61,550 bases of DNA. It comes from SKKY01 sp964622305. Lineage in GTDB: Bacteria > Bacillota > Peptococcia > Peptococcales > SKKY01. A program made the position numbers and the translations under genes. The stretch covers positions 1 through 61,550 of the forward strand of contig CAZUPR010000002.1 of NCBI GenBank assembly GCA_964622305.1. Direction: 5' to 3'. The notes under the pieces are model-generated. The model was not told the DNA's origin and did no database searches. It worked only from the letters and a program-made list of their open reading frames with translations. This document shows positions 7,896-15,605 of the stretch, in pieces; positions within the stretch are counted from its first letter, which is position 1; each line of letters starts with the position of its first letter.

Positions 7896-8639
7896 ATGGA
7901 TTTTAAAGACAAGGTAATTTTAGTAACAGGCGCTTCCAGAGGTATTGGGGCCCAGATAGCAAAGGACTTTGCGGCCCAGGGTGGTAAAATTGCCATAAAC
8001 TATGCCGGCAGCAGGGAGGCAGCAGAAGAAGTAGCTCAAATGATTACCTCCTGTGGCTCAGAATGCAGAACCTATCAGGCTGATGTTTCAAGTCTGGAGC
8101 AGGTTGAAGCCATGATTAAAAAGATTGAAGAGGATTTAGGCCCTGTTGATATCTTGGTAAATAATGCCGGTCTTACAAGAGATAATCTTTTTATGAGAAT
8201 GAAGGAAGAAGAATGGGACAAGGTTATTGATACCAACCTAAAAGGAGTTTTTAACTGCTCAAAAGTTGTCATTCGTGGAATGATAAAAAAGAGAGCAGGT
8301 AAAATAATAAATATTTCATCTGTTGTTGCTCTGTCAGGTAATCCAGGTCAGACAAACTATGCCGCAAGTAAAGCAGGGGTGATAGGGTTTACAAAATCTC
8401 TGGCCCAGGAGCTTGGCAGCAGGAACATTCAGGTAAATGCTCTGGCACCAGGTTACATTCAGACAGCAATGACTGATGCAATCCCAGAAGCAATCAAGGA
8501 TGAGCTTTTAAAGAAGATTCCGGCAGCCAGGATTGGCAGCGCTGAGGATATTTCTTCAGCAGCCCTCTTTCTTGCATCTGACAAGGCCAGTTACATTACT
8601 GGTCAGGTCTTATCGGTCAATGGTGGTTTATACATGTAA
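7896..8639 (+). CDS. fabG: 3-oxoacyl-ACP reductase (FabG)
   Basis: I choose ATG at 7896 because the in-frame GTG at 7887 lies inside the GAGGTG ribosome site. The 247-residue short-chain dehydrogenase shows the NADPH motif TGASRGIG (11-18), NNAG, the catalytic Ser in ISSVVALSG and YAASK near residue 152. It reduces 3-oxoacyl-ACP in the elongation cycle. No fabZ dehydratase is found in this operon, so the next step must be encoded elsewhere. Confidence 0.96.
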   Translation: MDFKDKVILVTGASRGIGAQIAKDFAAQGGKIAINYAGSREAAEEVAQMITSCGSECRTYQADVSSLEQVEAMIKKIEEDLGPVDILVNNAGLTRDNLFMRMKEEEWDKVIDTNLKGVFNCSKVVIRGMIKKRAGKIINISSVVALSGNPGQTNYAASKAGVIGFTKSLAQELGSRNIQVNALAPGYIQTAMTDAIPEAIKDELLKKIPAARIGSAEDISSAALFLASDKASYITGQVLSVNGGLYM

Positions 8640-8681
8640 TTTATTATCATAAAAATACTTTCTTTGAGGGGAGGTGACAAG

Positions 8682-8912
8682 ATGGACGTTTTAGCGAAAA
8701 TCAAGGAAATAGTTTCTGAGCAACTTAATGTTGAACAAGATATTATTGGTCTGGAAACAACTTTTGAAGATTTAGAAGCGGATTCCCTGGATGTAGTTGA
8801 ACTTATCATGAAAATCGAAGAGGAGTTTGACATAGAAATTCCAGACGAAGATGCAGAAAAAATCAGAGTGGTTGGTTCAGCAGTTGAATACATTAAAGAA
8901 AAGCTTGCATAA
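8682..8912 (+). CDS. acpP: Acyl carrier protein
   Basis: ATG 8682 follows GGGAGGTGAC; an upstream in-frame start at 8664 would run through that ribosome site. The 76-residue acidic helical protein carries the phosphopantetheine site Ser35 in the DSLD motif (LEADSLDVVELIM). It carries growing acyl chains for every enzyme of this operon. A hairpin followed by T residues comes 9 bases after its stop, so ACP may be made in excess over the genes downstream. Confidence 0.97.
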   Translation: MDVLAKIKEIVSEQLNVEQDIIGLETTFEDLEADSLDVVELIMKIEEEFDIEIPDEDAEKIRVVGSAVEYIKEKLA

Positions 8913-8920
8913 GCTTAAGT

Positions 8921-8953
8921 AGAGGTCCTGCCTTTTATGCAGGGCCTTTTTAT
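8921..8953 (+). terminator. Intra-operon hairpin terminator between acpP and the second FabK-like gene
   Basis: AGGTCCTGC / GCAGGGCCT (one G-T pair), a 7-base loop and then TTTTTATT. Probably a partial terminator that lowers expression of the distal genes; no new promoter is obvious before 8976. Confidence 0.75.
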
Positions 8954-8975
8954 TAAAAATATGGAGGGTTTACTT

Positions 8976-9926
8976 GTGAAATTACCCAAATTAAAAATAG
9001 CCTCTTTAAGTCCGCGCTACCCTATTGTTCAGGGGGGGATGGCTATAAGACTCTCAACTTCAAATTTGGCATCAGCAGTGGCAAATGCTGGTGGGATTGG
9101 ACTCATCGCTGCTACTGGTATGAGCCCTGACGAGCTCAGAGGGGAAATTGCCAATGCCAGGCGTTTGTCTAAGGGAGTAATTGGTATAAATATAATGTTT
9201 GCCAGCAACGACTTTGAACTTTTAACAAAGGTTGCTATTGAAGAAAAAATTGACCTGATTGTTCAGGGAGCAGGATTTTCAAGGGATATTTTTAAATGGT
9301 GCAAGGACGCAGGAATTCCTTTTGTGCCTATTGTCTCCTCAGGAAAACTGGCAGCCACTTCTGAAAAACTTGGTGCCTCAGCAGTAGTTGCTGAAGGTAA
9401 AGAAGCCGGGGGCCACCTTGGCACAGACAAGGAAATGTTTTCCCTGCTTGAAGAAGTTGTGGCTTCTGTTAATATTCCTGTTATTGCCGCAGGCGGCATT
9501 GTAAGTTCTGATGATATGAAAAAGGCTTTTGCACTGGGAGCAAGTGGTGTTCAGATGGGCACAATTTTTGTGGCCAGTAAAGAATCTAATGCTTCAGATA
9601 GAATGAAAGAAGTTTATTTAAAGGCTGGCAAGGACGATATTGTTTTAATTGATAGTCCAGTTGGCCTAAAGGGTCAGGCTATCAGAAATGAATTTACAGA
9701 AAAGGTAGCCAGGGGAGAGGCAGCACCAAAAACTTGTGACAGATGTCTTAAAAGATGCAGCAGAAACTTTTGTATTAAACGGGCATTAATTAATGCTCAA
9801 GAAGGTAATTTGGAAGAGGGACTCATTTTCTCAGGTGGAAATGTTGATCATATAAAGGAAATACTTCCTGCAGCAGAGATAATTAAAGGACTGCTGCTAG
9901 ATTTTGAGGTGGATAATGGAAACTAA
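8976..9926 (+). CDS. FabK/FabX-like nitronate monooxygenase-family flavoprotein with a four-cysteine cluster
   Basis: I choose GTG 8976 because GGAGGG lies 7 bases upstream; the in-frame start at 8937 lies inside the terminator hairpin. The 316 residues keep the NMO/FabK barrel (YPIVQGGMAIR, SAVANAGGIGLI, His147 in KEAGGHLG, PVIAAGGIV, GVQMGTIFVAS). Unlike the first FabK it ends with C254-x2-C257-x3-C261-x4-C266, a likely [4Fe-4S] site. Helicobacter FabX is a related flavoprotein with an iron-sulfur cluster that makes unsaturated fatty acids by dehydrogenation/isomerisation, so that role is possible here. A second enoyl reductase or a nitronate monooxygenase is the alternative. It overlaps fabF by 11 bases. 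Confidence 0.75.
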   Translation: MKLPKLKIASLSPRYPIVQGGMAIRLSTSNLASAVANAGGIGLIAATGMSPDELRGEIANARRLSKGVIGINIMFASNDFELLTKVAIEEKIDLIVQGAGFSRDIFKWCKDAGIPFVPIVSSGKLAATSEKLGASAVVAEGKEAGGHLGTDKEMFSLLEEVVASVNIPVIAAGGIVSSDDMKKAFALGASGVQMGTIFVASKESNASDRMKEVYLKAGKDDIVLIDSPVGLKGQAIRNEFTEKVARGEAAPKTCDRCLKRCSRNFCIKRALINAQEGNLEEGLIFSGGNVDHIKEILPAAEIIKGLLLDFEVDNGN

Positions 9927-11157
9927 AAGAGTAGTAGTAACAGGCCTTGGTCTGGTTACTCCAAATGGAATTGGAAAAGAAAATTTTTGGCAAAATCTTC
10001 TGGCAGGAAAATCTGGAATCGGTAAAATAACTCGTTTTGATACTGAAGATTTCCCAGCTAAAATAGCTGGAGAAGTTAAGGATTTTGACCCATCAAAATA
10101 TATGGATAAAAAAGAAGCCAAGAGAATGGATCAATTTAGCCAGTTTGCAGTAGCAGCGAGCCGGATGGCCCTGGAAGACGCAGGTCTTAAGGTTGGCGAT
10201 TACGATCCCTTTAGGGCAGGAGCTGTTATTGGTTCAGGCATTGGCGGAATTGATACCTTGGAGAAGCAGCATGAAATCTTGCTGGACAAGGGAGTTAAGA
10301 GAATTAGCCCCTTTATGGTCCCTATGATGATTGTTAATATGGCTTCAGCCCAGGTAGGTATTAATTTTAATTTAAAAGGGCCAAACTTTTCTACAGTGAC
10401 AGCTTGTGCTGCTGCTACCAACGCCCTTGGTGAAGCTTTCAGGACTATAAAAATGGGTGCCGCTGACCTTATGCTGGCAGGTGGTTCTGAATCCAGTATT
10501 ACCCCCCTGTCAGTTGCAGGTTTTTGTGCTATGAGAGCCTTGTCTACAAGAAATGATGATCCTCAAGGAGCCAGCAGACCTTTTTCTGCGGACAGAGATG
10601 GTTTTGTAATGGCAGAAGGTTCCGGAATTTTACTTCTGGAATCTCTGGATCACGCCCTGGCCAGAGGCGCAAAGATTTATGCTGAGTTTGTTGGCTATGG
10701 GGCCACTTGTGATGCAAGCCATATAACTGCACCAGCCGAGAATGGAGAAGGTGCTGCCAGAGCCATGCAGGCTGCTTTGGATGAAGCCGGCCTTAAAGCT
10801 GAAGATATCGATTATATCAATGCTCACGGAACATCAACAGATTTAAACGATAAATATGAAACTATGGCTATTAAAACGATTTTTGGCAAGAGAGATGATT
10901 TAGCAATTTCTTCAACAAAATCAATGACAGGCCATCTTTTGGGGGCTGCAGGCGGGATAGAGGCAGCAGTTATTGCTTTGGCTATAAAAGAAGGACAAAT
11001 CCCCCCAACAATTAATTTAAATAATCCAGATCCAGATTGTGATTTGGACTATGTTCCTAATTTCAAAAGGGAAAAGAAGGTCAGGGCTGCACTATCAAAC
11101 TCTCTGGGTTTTGGCGGTCATAATGCAAGCATTGCCTTTAAAGAATTTATAGGGTAA
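9916..11157 (+). CDS. fabF: 3-oxoacyl-ACP synthase II (FabF)
   Basis: ATG 9916 (METKRVVVTGLGLVTPNG) follows GAGGTGG and overlaps the end of the preceding gene. About 413 residues. The Cys-His-His triad is visible: Cys164 in VTACAAATNA, His in NAHGTSTDLND near 305 and His in MTGHLLGAAGG near 341. FabF condenses malonyl-ACP with acyl-ACP in each elongation round. It ends the fab operon; degV follows 24 bases later with the weaker site CCGAGGTG. Confidence 0.96.
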   Translation: METKRVVVTGLGLVTPNGIGKENFWQNLLAGKSGIGKITRFDTEDFPAKIAGEVKDFDPSKYMDKKEAKRMDQFSQFAVAASRMALEDAGLKVGDYDPFRAGAVIGSGIGGIDTLEKQHEILLDKGVKRISPFMVPMMIVNMASAQVGINFNLKGPNFSTVTACAAATNALGEAFRTIKMGAADLMLAGGSESSITPLSVAGFCAMRALSTRNDDPQGASRPFSADRDGFVMAEGSGILLLESLDHALARGAKIYAEFVGYGATCDASHITAPAENGEGAARAMQAALDEAGLKAEDIDYINAHGTSTDLNDKYETMAIKTIFGKRDDLAISSTKSMTGHLLGAAGGIEAAVIALAIKEGQIPPTINLNNPDPDCDLDYVPNFKREKKVRAALSNSLGFGGHNASIAFKEFIG

Positions 11158-11181
11158 ATTATAACCGAGGTGTATTAGAAT

Positions 11182-12036
11182 ATGGAAAAAATAGCTATTG
11201 TAACAGACAGTACAGCAGACTTGTCAAAAGAGCTGGCAAAAGAAAATAATATTACCATTGTGCCCTTGAAGGTTAACTTCGGTGATGAAACTTTTACAGA
11301 GGGTCTTGATATAACAAACAGTCAATTTTTTGCTCGACTGGAAGAAGCAAAGGAATTGCCAACTACATCACAGCCATCTCCGGTAGATTTCATGAATACT
11401 TATAAAGGCTTGCTGGAAGAAGGTTATGACTCTATTATTTCTATCCATTTATCGGATAAAATGAGTGGTACCAGGCAGTCAGCAGAGATTGCAGCCCAGG
11501 AAATGGATGGCCAAATTAAAAATTTTGCTGCTATAGATTCCCGCTATGTTACTGTTGGAACGGGCATGATTGCAATCAAGGCAGCTGAAAGTGTTGCTTC
11601 AGGAAAAACTTTTGCTCAGGTTGTAGAAGAAGTTGAAAAGGCCGTAAATGATCTTAGCCTTTTCGGTCTGATAGACACCTTAAAATATCTGGAAAAAGGC
11701 GGCAGGATTGGTAAGGCCAAGGCTATAGCTGGTTCCTTACTTAATATTAAGCCACTGATTTCCATGGCAGATGGTCTGATTATAGATCTTGATAAGGTCA
11801 GGACCAGAAAGAAGGGAATTTCCGAGCTGGCTTCCTACGCAAATGATTTTCTTGCTAAAAAAGGTTCTTTGCGCTACATGATAAGCCACAGCAAATCTCC
11901 GGATGATGCTGTAAAGTTAGGCCAGGAAATTTTTGAAAAAACAGGCAAAAAAGCCGATTTCATTTGTGAGGTAGGAGCTGTTGTTGGAACTCACATTGGC
12001 CCTGGCGGACTCTTTGTGGGCTTTATAGAAGAGTAA
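11182..12036 (+). CDS. DegV family fatty-acid-binding protein
   Basis: This 284-residue protein shows the DegV signatures: VTDSTADLSKELA at the N-terminus, TTSQPSP around residue 60, SDKMSGTRQSAE and DTLKYLEKGGRIGKAKA. DegV/FakB proteins bind fatty acids and, with FakA, feed exogenous fatty acids into acyl-phosphate made usable by PlsX/PlsY. That fits its place directly after the fab operon, although no fakA is seen here. Its 3' end overlaps the opposite-strand gene by 14 bases. Confidence 0.9.
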   Translation: MEKIAIVTDSTADLSKELAKENNITIVPLKVNFGDETFTEGLDITNSQFFARLEEAKELPTTSQPSPVDFMNTYKGLLEEGYDSIISIHLSDKMSGTRQSAEIAAQEMDGQIKNFAAIDSRYVTVGTGMIAIKAAESVASGKTFAQVVEEVEKAVNDLSLFGLIDTLKYLEKGGRIGKAKAIAGSLLNIKPLISMADGLIIDLDKVRTRKKGISELASYANDFLAKKGSLRYMISHSKSPDDAVKLGQEIFEKTGKKADFICEVGAVVGTHIGPGGLFVGFIEE

Positions 12037-12706
12037 TAAGAAAGAAATGAATTATAAAAAATAATGGTTGGTGGAGCAGATAGAATGTCAGGGAGTTTTT
12101 CCCGGCAAAACTTAGGGCTCCACCAATTTTGTTTTCTATTTTAAAAGAGAGAAAGTCAGGTCTTTTTTTCCTGCTAAGATAAATTCCAAATAGGAAAAAA
12201 GATCCTGATGGAAATAAGGGATAATAATCCAGGGAGGCAAAATTAGCTGATACCAGACCTAAAAAAAGAAGATAGTTATGGCTTAAGCTTATATTTTTTA
12301 CATAGAAACCAGCTGCGAAAAAAAGCAGGCCAAGAAAAAGTATAATTTTATCGGGCATTTTTCTGAGGAAAAAGCCAAGGAGCATCATTGAACCAATAGA
12401 GTGAAGAATTCCAAAATAAATTGGCCCCTGGGGAGTGACAAAAAAGGTTACCAAACTTATTATGGAAGCCCAAAAAAGTATAAACAGCCCCCTTTTAAGA
12501 GAGTTCCTTGAAAGGGAGGCCGAATAGCCGCTGATAAGTAAAAAGAGGCTGGAAGTAAGAGGTGGAATAAGCCTTAAAGAGAAGGAGTCCAGATCAATAT
12601 TATAGTTTAAAAAATAGGACAAATTAAAAATATAATGATAAAAAATTATCACCATCATTAAAGAGCCCCTGATAAAATCCAATAAAAACAGCCTTTCTTT
12701 TTCCAT
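12023..12706 (-). CDS. DUF1624-like membrane protein (heparan-alpha-glucosaminide N-acetyltransferase family)
   Basis: This 227-residue, very hydrophobic protein has about seven predicted membrane segments. Its start RLFLLDFIRGSLMMVIIFYH resembles the DUF1624/acyltransferase-3-like pattern, in which an early Arg-Gly and His lie in the first helix, and it ends with NSLTFYLLHQPLF. Such proteins are thought to transfer acyl groups across the membrane; no substrate can be named. It is convergent with degV and divergent from the next gene. The small size fits the short bacterial form. Confidence 0.7.
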   Translation of the reverse strand: MEKERLFLLDFIRGSLMMVIIFYHYIFNLSYFLNYNIDLDSFSLRLIPPLTSSLFLLISGYSASLSRNSLKRGLFILFWASIISLVTFFVTPQGPIYFGILHSIGSMMLLGFFLRKMPDKIILFLGLLFFAAGFYVKNISLSHNYLLFLGLVSANFASLDYYPLFPSGSFFLFGIYLSRKKRPDFLSFKIENKIGGALSFAGKNSLTFYLLHQPLFFIIHFFLITLL

Positions 12707-12776
12707 GATAAATCCTCTCTTTTTTGTATCTTATATAGTATAATTATAAAGATATAAGAGGGGAAGGTATATAGTG

Positions 12777-13901
12777 ATGACCTTTATTAAAAAAACAATA
12801 TATTTCCTTCAATCAAAAACCCCTGGAGCCCGAACCTTAAAAACAGGTTTGGCTGTAGCTATAAGTATGCTTATTTGCGAGCTCCTTAAAATACCCAGCC
12901 CTATTCTTGCAGGGGCAGCAACCATATCCAATATGCAGCCTGGAACAGGCGAAAGCATTCAAAATGCCAAAGACCAGGCCCTGGCTCACTTAATAGCAAT
13001 TTTTACAGCTATTGTTTTAGGAGTTCTTTTTGGCCCTGGCCCACTGGTAGCCGGCCTTGCTGCCATCATTATCATTACAATATGCATAAACTTAAAAATA
13101 GAAACATCTATCCATGTGGCAATTATCGCAGCTATCTTTATTATCTACAGTCCGGCAAATAATTACCTTTTTAGTGCCCTGCAGAGAGCTGAAGCTGTTT
13201 TCATTGGTATTCTCATAGCCTTTTTAGTAAACGTTACTATCCTGCCCCCAGAGAATGAAAAAAGGCTTAAAGAAGAACTTGCTAAATTACATACTGATTT
13301 TTTCCTTTTCTTTGAAGACTCACTTGAAAACTATCTTCTGATGCAAGAGACTTCTGCCGATGAGTTTGCAGAAAGATACTATGAAGAAGAAAGAAAACTG
13401 GAAGAAGTTGTCAAGACTTTGGAAAGTTTCAAAGCAGAGATAGAATTTCGCTCTAGCAGAAAAGAAGAAAGAGAAAAAATCTATGATAAATACCTTAATT
13501 ATCAGAGGATAATATTAAAAAATATAGCTGATATTTATTCTCTCAGTATAAAAAGGAGAGAACGTATGGCAATATCTGACCAGGATATTTTTTCAGAATA
13601 TGTAAGAAAGGTTAACAAGCTTATTGGTCAGCTTTATACAGAATATAAGGACTGGGACCAGCTTTTAGCCATATCCATAAATGGTCAAACTTCAGATTTA
13701 CCTGAGTTTAAAGATTCCTGGGGGGTCTTTAATGAAAAAATTATAAGCCAGTATGAATATATGTCAGATAAAAAAGGATTTATTCCTGTTATTATAGAAG
13801 CTTCAATTATTATGTATAAACTAAGGTGGGCAACTGAGGATGCCAAAAATATAATCGATGCTCTTATCCAGGAGGGTGAATTTACAGATGATCAGTCATG
13901 A
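12777..13901 (+). CDS. Aromatic acid exporter family (FUSC/YgaE-like) membrane protein
   Basis: About 374 residues; translation could also start at the GTG three bases upstream. The N-terminal 150 residues hold five to six membrane segments (GARTLKTGLAVAISMLICEL, AHLIAIFTAIVLGVLFGPGP, AVFIGILIAFLVNVTILPP). A long cytoplasmic, charged helical domain covers residues 160-374. This is the FUSC/ArAE arrangement of half-sized Firmicutes exporters for aromatic acids; the substrate is unknown. Its stop overlaps the rnc start by 14 bases. Confidence 0.82.
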   Translation: MTFIKKTIYFLQSKTPGARTLKTGLAVAISMLICELLKIPSPILAGAATISNMQPGTGESIQNAKDQALAHLIAIFTAIVLGVLFGPGPLVAGLAAIIIITICINLKIETSIHVAIIAAIFIIYSPANNYLFSALQRAEAVFIGILIAFLVNVTILPPENEKRLKEELAKLHTDFFLFFEDSLENYLLMQETSADEFAERYYEEERKLEEVVKTLESFKAEIEFRSSRKEEREKIYDKYLNYQRIILKNIADIYSLSIKRRERMAISDQDIFSEYVRKVNKLIGQLYTEYKDWDQLLAISINGQTSDLPEFKDSWGVFNEKIISQYEYMSDKKGFIPVIIEASIIMYKLRWATEDAKNIIDALIQEGEFTDDQS

Positions 13902-14589
13902 AAGAAAAGAAGAACTCAGAGAATTTTTAAAAGAAAATAAAATTTTTGTGGATGACCATAATCTTATAAATATGGCCCTTACCCATCCCTCCTATTATGC
14001 TGATAAAAACAGTCAAAAATTTCAGCATAATCAAAGACTAGAGTTTTTAGGTGATGCAGTGGTGGGCTTGGTTATTGCCGATCATCTCTATGAGAAATTT
14101 CCTGACAGGAATGAAGGAGCCCTTACCAAAATGCGGGCAGCAGTAGTTTGCAAGGGGGCCCTGGCCGGGGCTGCCCAAAAAATAAATTTAGGCGAATATT
14201 TACTTTTAGGAAAAGGTGAAGTCCTGGGCGGAGGGAAAAAGAGGTCATCCAATCTAGCAGATGCCTGGGAGGCACTTTGTGGAGCTATCTACCTGCAAAA
14301 GGGTCTGGACTATTTACGCCCCTTTATTATTTCCAGCTTGGGCCATACTCTGGATCTTGTTTCTGATGGAAACTTTGGTGACTATAAGACGCGCCTTCAG
14401 GAAATAATCCAAAAAAGTCCTGACCAAAAAATAGACTATGTGATTTTGGCCGAAAGTGGCCCTGACCATGATAAAAGTTTTAAGGCAGGTCTTTTGGTTA
14501 ATGAAAAATTAATTTCAGAAGGCAATGGAAAAACAAAAAAAGAGGCCGAGCAAGAGGCGGCCAGGCAAGCCTTGGAAATATGGGGTTAA
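13888..14589 (+). CDS. rnc: Ribonuclease III
   Basis: ATG 13888 follows GGAGGGTGAA; an earlier in-frame start (13858) has no such site. About 233 residues: the catalytic domain with the signature RLEFLGDAVVGLVIA (residues about 50) and the second acidic patch (LADAWEALCGAIYL near 130), then a C-terminal double-stranded RNA-binding domain (from about 165; DYKTRLQEIIQK ... GKTKKEAEQEAARQAL). RNase III processes rRNA precursors and double-stranded mRNA. It forms the usual rnc-radical SAM-smc-ftsY series. Confidence 0.97.
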   Translation: MISHERKEELREFLKENKIFVDDHNLINMALTHPSYYADKNSQKFQHNQRLEFLGDAVVGLVIADHLYEKFPDRNEGALTKMRAAVVCKGALAGAAQKINLGEYLLLGKGEVLGGGKKRSSNLADAWEALCGAIYLQKGLDYLRPFIISSLGHTLDLVSDGNFGDYKTRLQEIIQKSPDQKIDYVILAESGPDHDKSFKAGLLVNEKLISEGNGKTKKEAEQEAARQALEIWG

Positions 14590-15602
14590 GTAAATTGAAA
14601 AGAGGCATTATACCAATCTTTATTCCGCATCTGGGCTGCCCTCATCTTTGCACCTTTTGCAATCAGAAAAAAATATCTTCAACCAGTAAAATAGCAGATA
14701 GGGATGAAACTATTGCTAGGGTCAGAGAATATAAAAATCATAGCCCTCATATGGATTTTGACTTGGCCTTTTATGGAGGTTCCTTTACATCTATAGATGA
14801 AGAGAAACAGGAATATTACTTACAAACAGCAGCTTACTTAAAAGAAAAAAAAATGGTCAGTAAAATCAGATTTTCAACCAGGCCAGATGCAATTAGTCAT
14901 GAAGTTTTAGAGAGAGCCAAAAAGTACAAGGTAGATATAATCGAGCTGGGCATTCAGTCAATGGATGATGAGATTCTTCTCCAGGCTGAAAGAGGTCATA
15001 AGGCAGAAGACAGTCTCAAGGCCATAGCCCTTATCAGAGACTACAACTTTTCTTTGGGATTGCAGATTATGCCTGGCCTTAAAGGGGACAAGAGGCAGAC
15101 CATAGAAGATACTTTTTTAAAGGTCAGGGACTTAAAACCAGACTTTGTAAGGATTTACCCTACCCTGGTCATTAGAGGGACTAAACTGGCCCAGGAATAT
15201 CTGGCAGGCTCCTACCAGCCTTTTGCATTAGAGGAAATGGTTGATCTGGTGGCCTCTGCATATACCAGCTTTACTGAGGCTGGAATTAAAGTAATCAGAA
15301 TGGGCTTACAAGACAGTGAAAATCTGCATGAAGATAAAGACCTCATAGCTGGCCCCTGGCATCCGGCTTTTGGTGAGATGGTTTTTGCCAGGATTTATGA
15401 AAAAGAGCTAAGAAAAATAATTGAAGAGAAAAAGCCCCTGGCCGGCAGTGACTTTATTATAAGGATAAATCCTGGAGAAGAGTCGAAGGTTAGAGGGCAA
15501 AAAAATAAAAACATTAAAGAACTTGAAGAAGAATTTAAGATCAAGCTTAAAATAGAAAAAGATTTTGGCATAGAAAAAGGAAAAATTGAAACTGGGGTGT
15601 AA
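14580..15602 (+). CDS. Radical SAM protein (ELP3-like, between rnc and smc)
   Basis: This 340-residue protein has the [4Fe-4S]/SAM motif CPHLCTFC (residues about 21-28), then FYGGSFTSID, and ELGIQSMDDEIL, all typical of the ELP3/HemN-like radical SAM group. Firmicutes often carry this gene between rnc and smc, and its substrate is not established. The start overlaps the rnc stop by 10 bases; a TTG 15 bases downstream is an alternative. The C-terminal region (after about 285) lacks the acetyltransferase domain of true Elp3. Confidence 0.83.
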   Translation: MGLSKLKRGIIPIFIPHLGCPHLCTFCNQKKISSTSKIADRDETIARVREYKNHSPHMDFDLAFYGGSFTSIDEEKQEYYLQTAAYLKEKKMVSKIRFSTRPDAISHEVLERAKKYKVDIIELGIQSMDDEILLQAERGHKAEDSLKAIALIRDYNFSLGLQIMPGLKGDKRQTIEDTFLKVRDLKPDFVRIYPTLVIRGTKLAQEYLAGSYQPFALEEMVDLVASAYTSFTEAGIKVIRMGLQDSENLHEDKDLIAGPWHPAFGEMVFARIYEKELRKIIEEKKPLAGSDFIIRINPGEESKVRGQKNKNIKELEEEFKIKLKIEKDFGIEKGKIETGV

Positions 15603-15605
15603 TTT

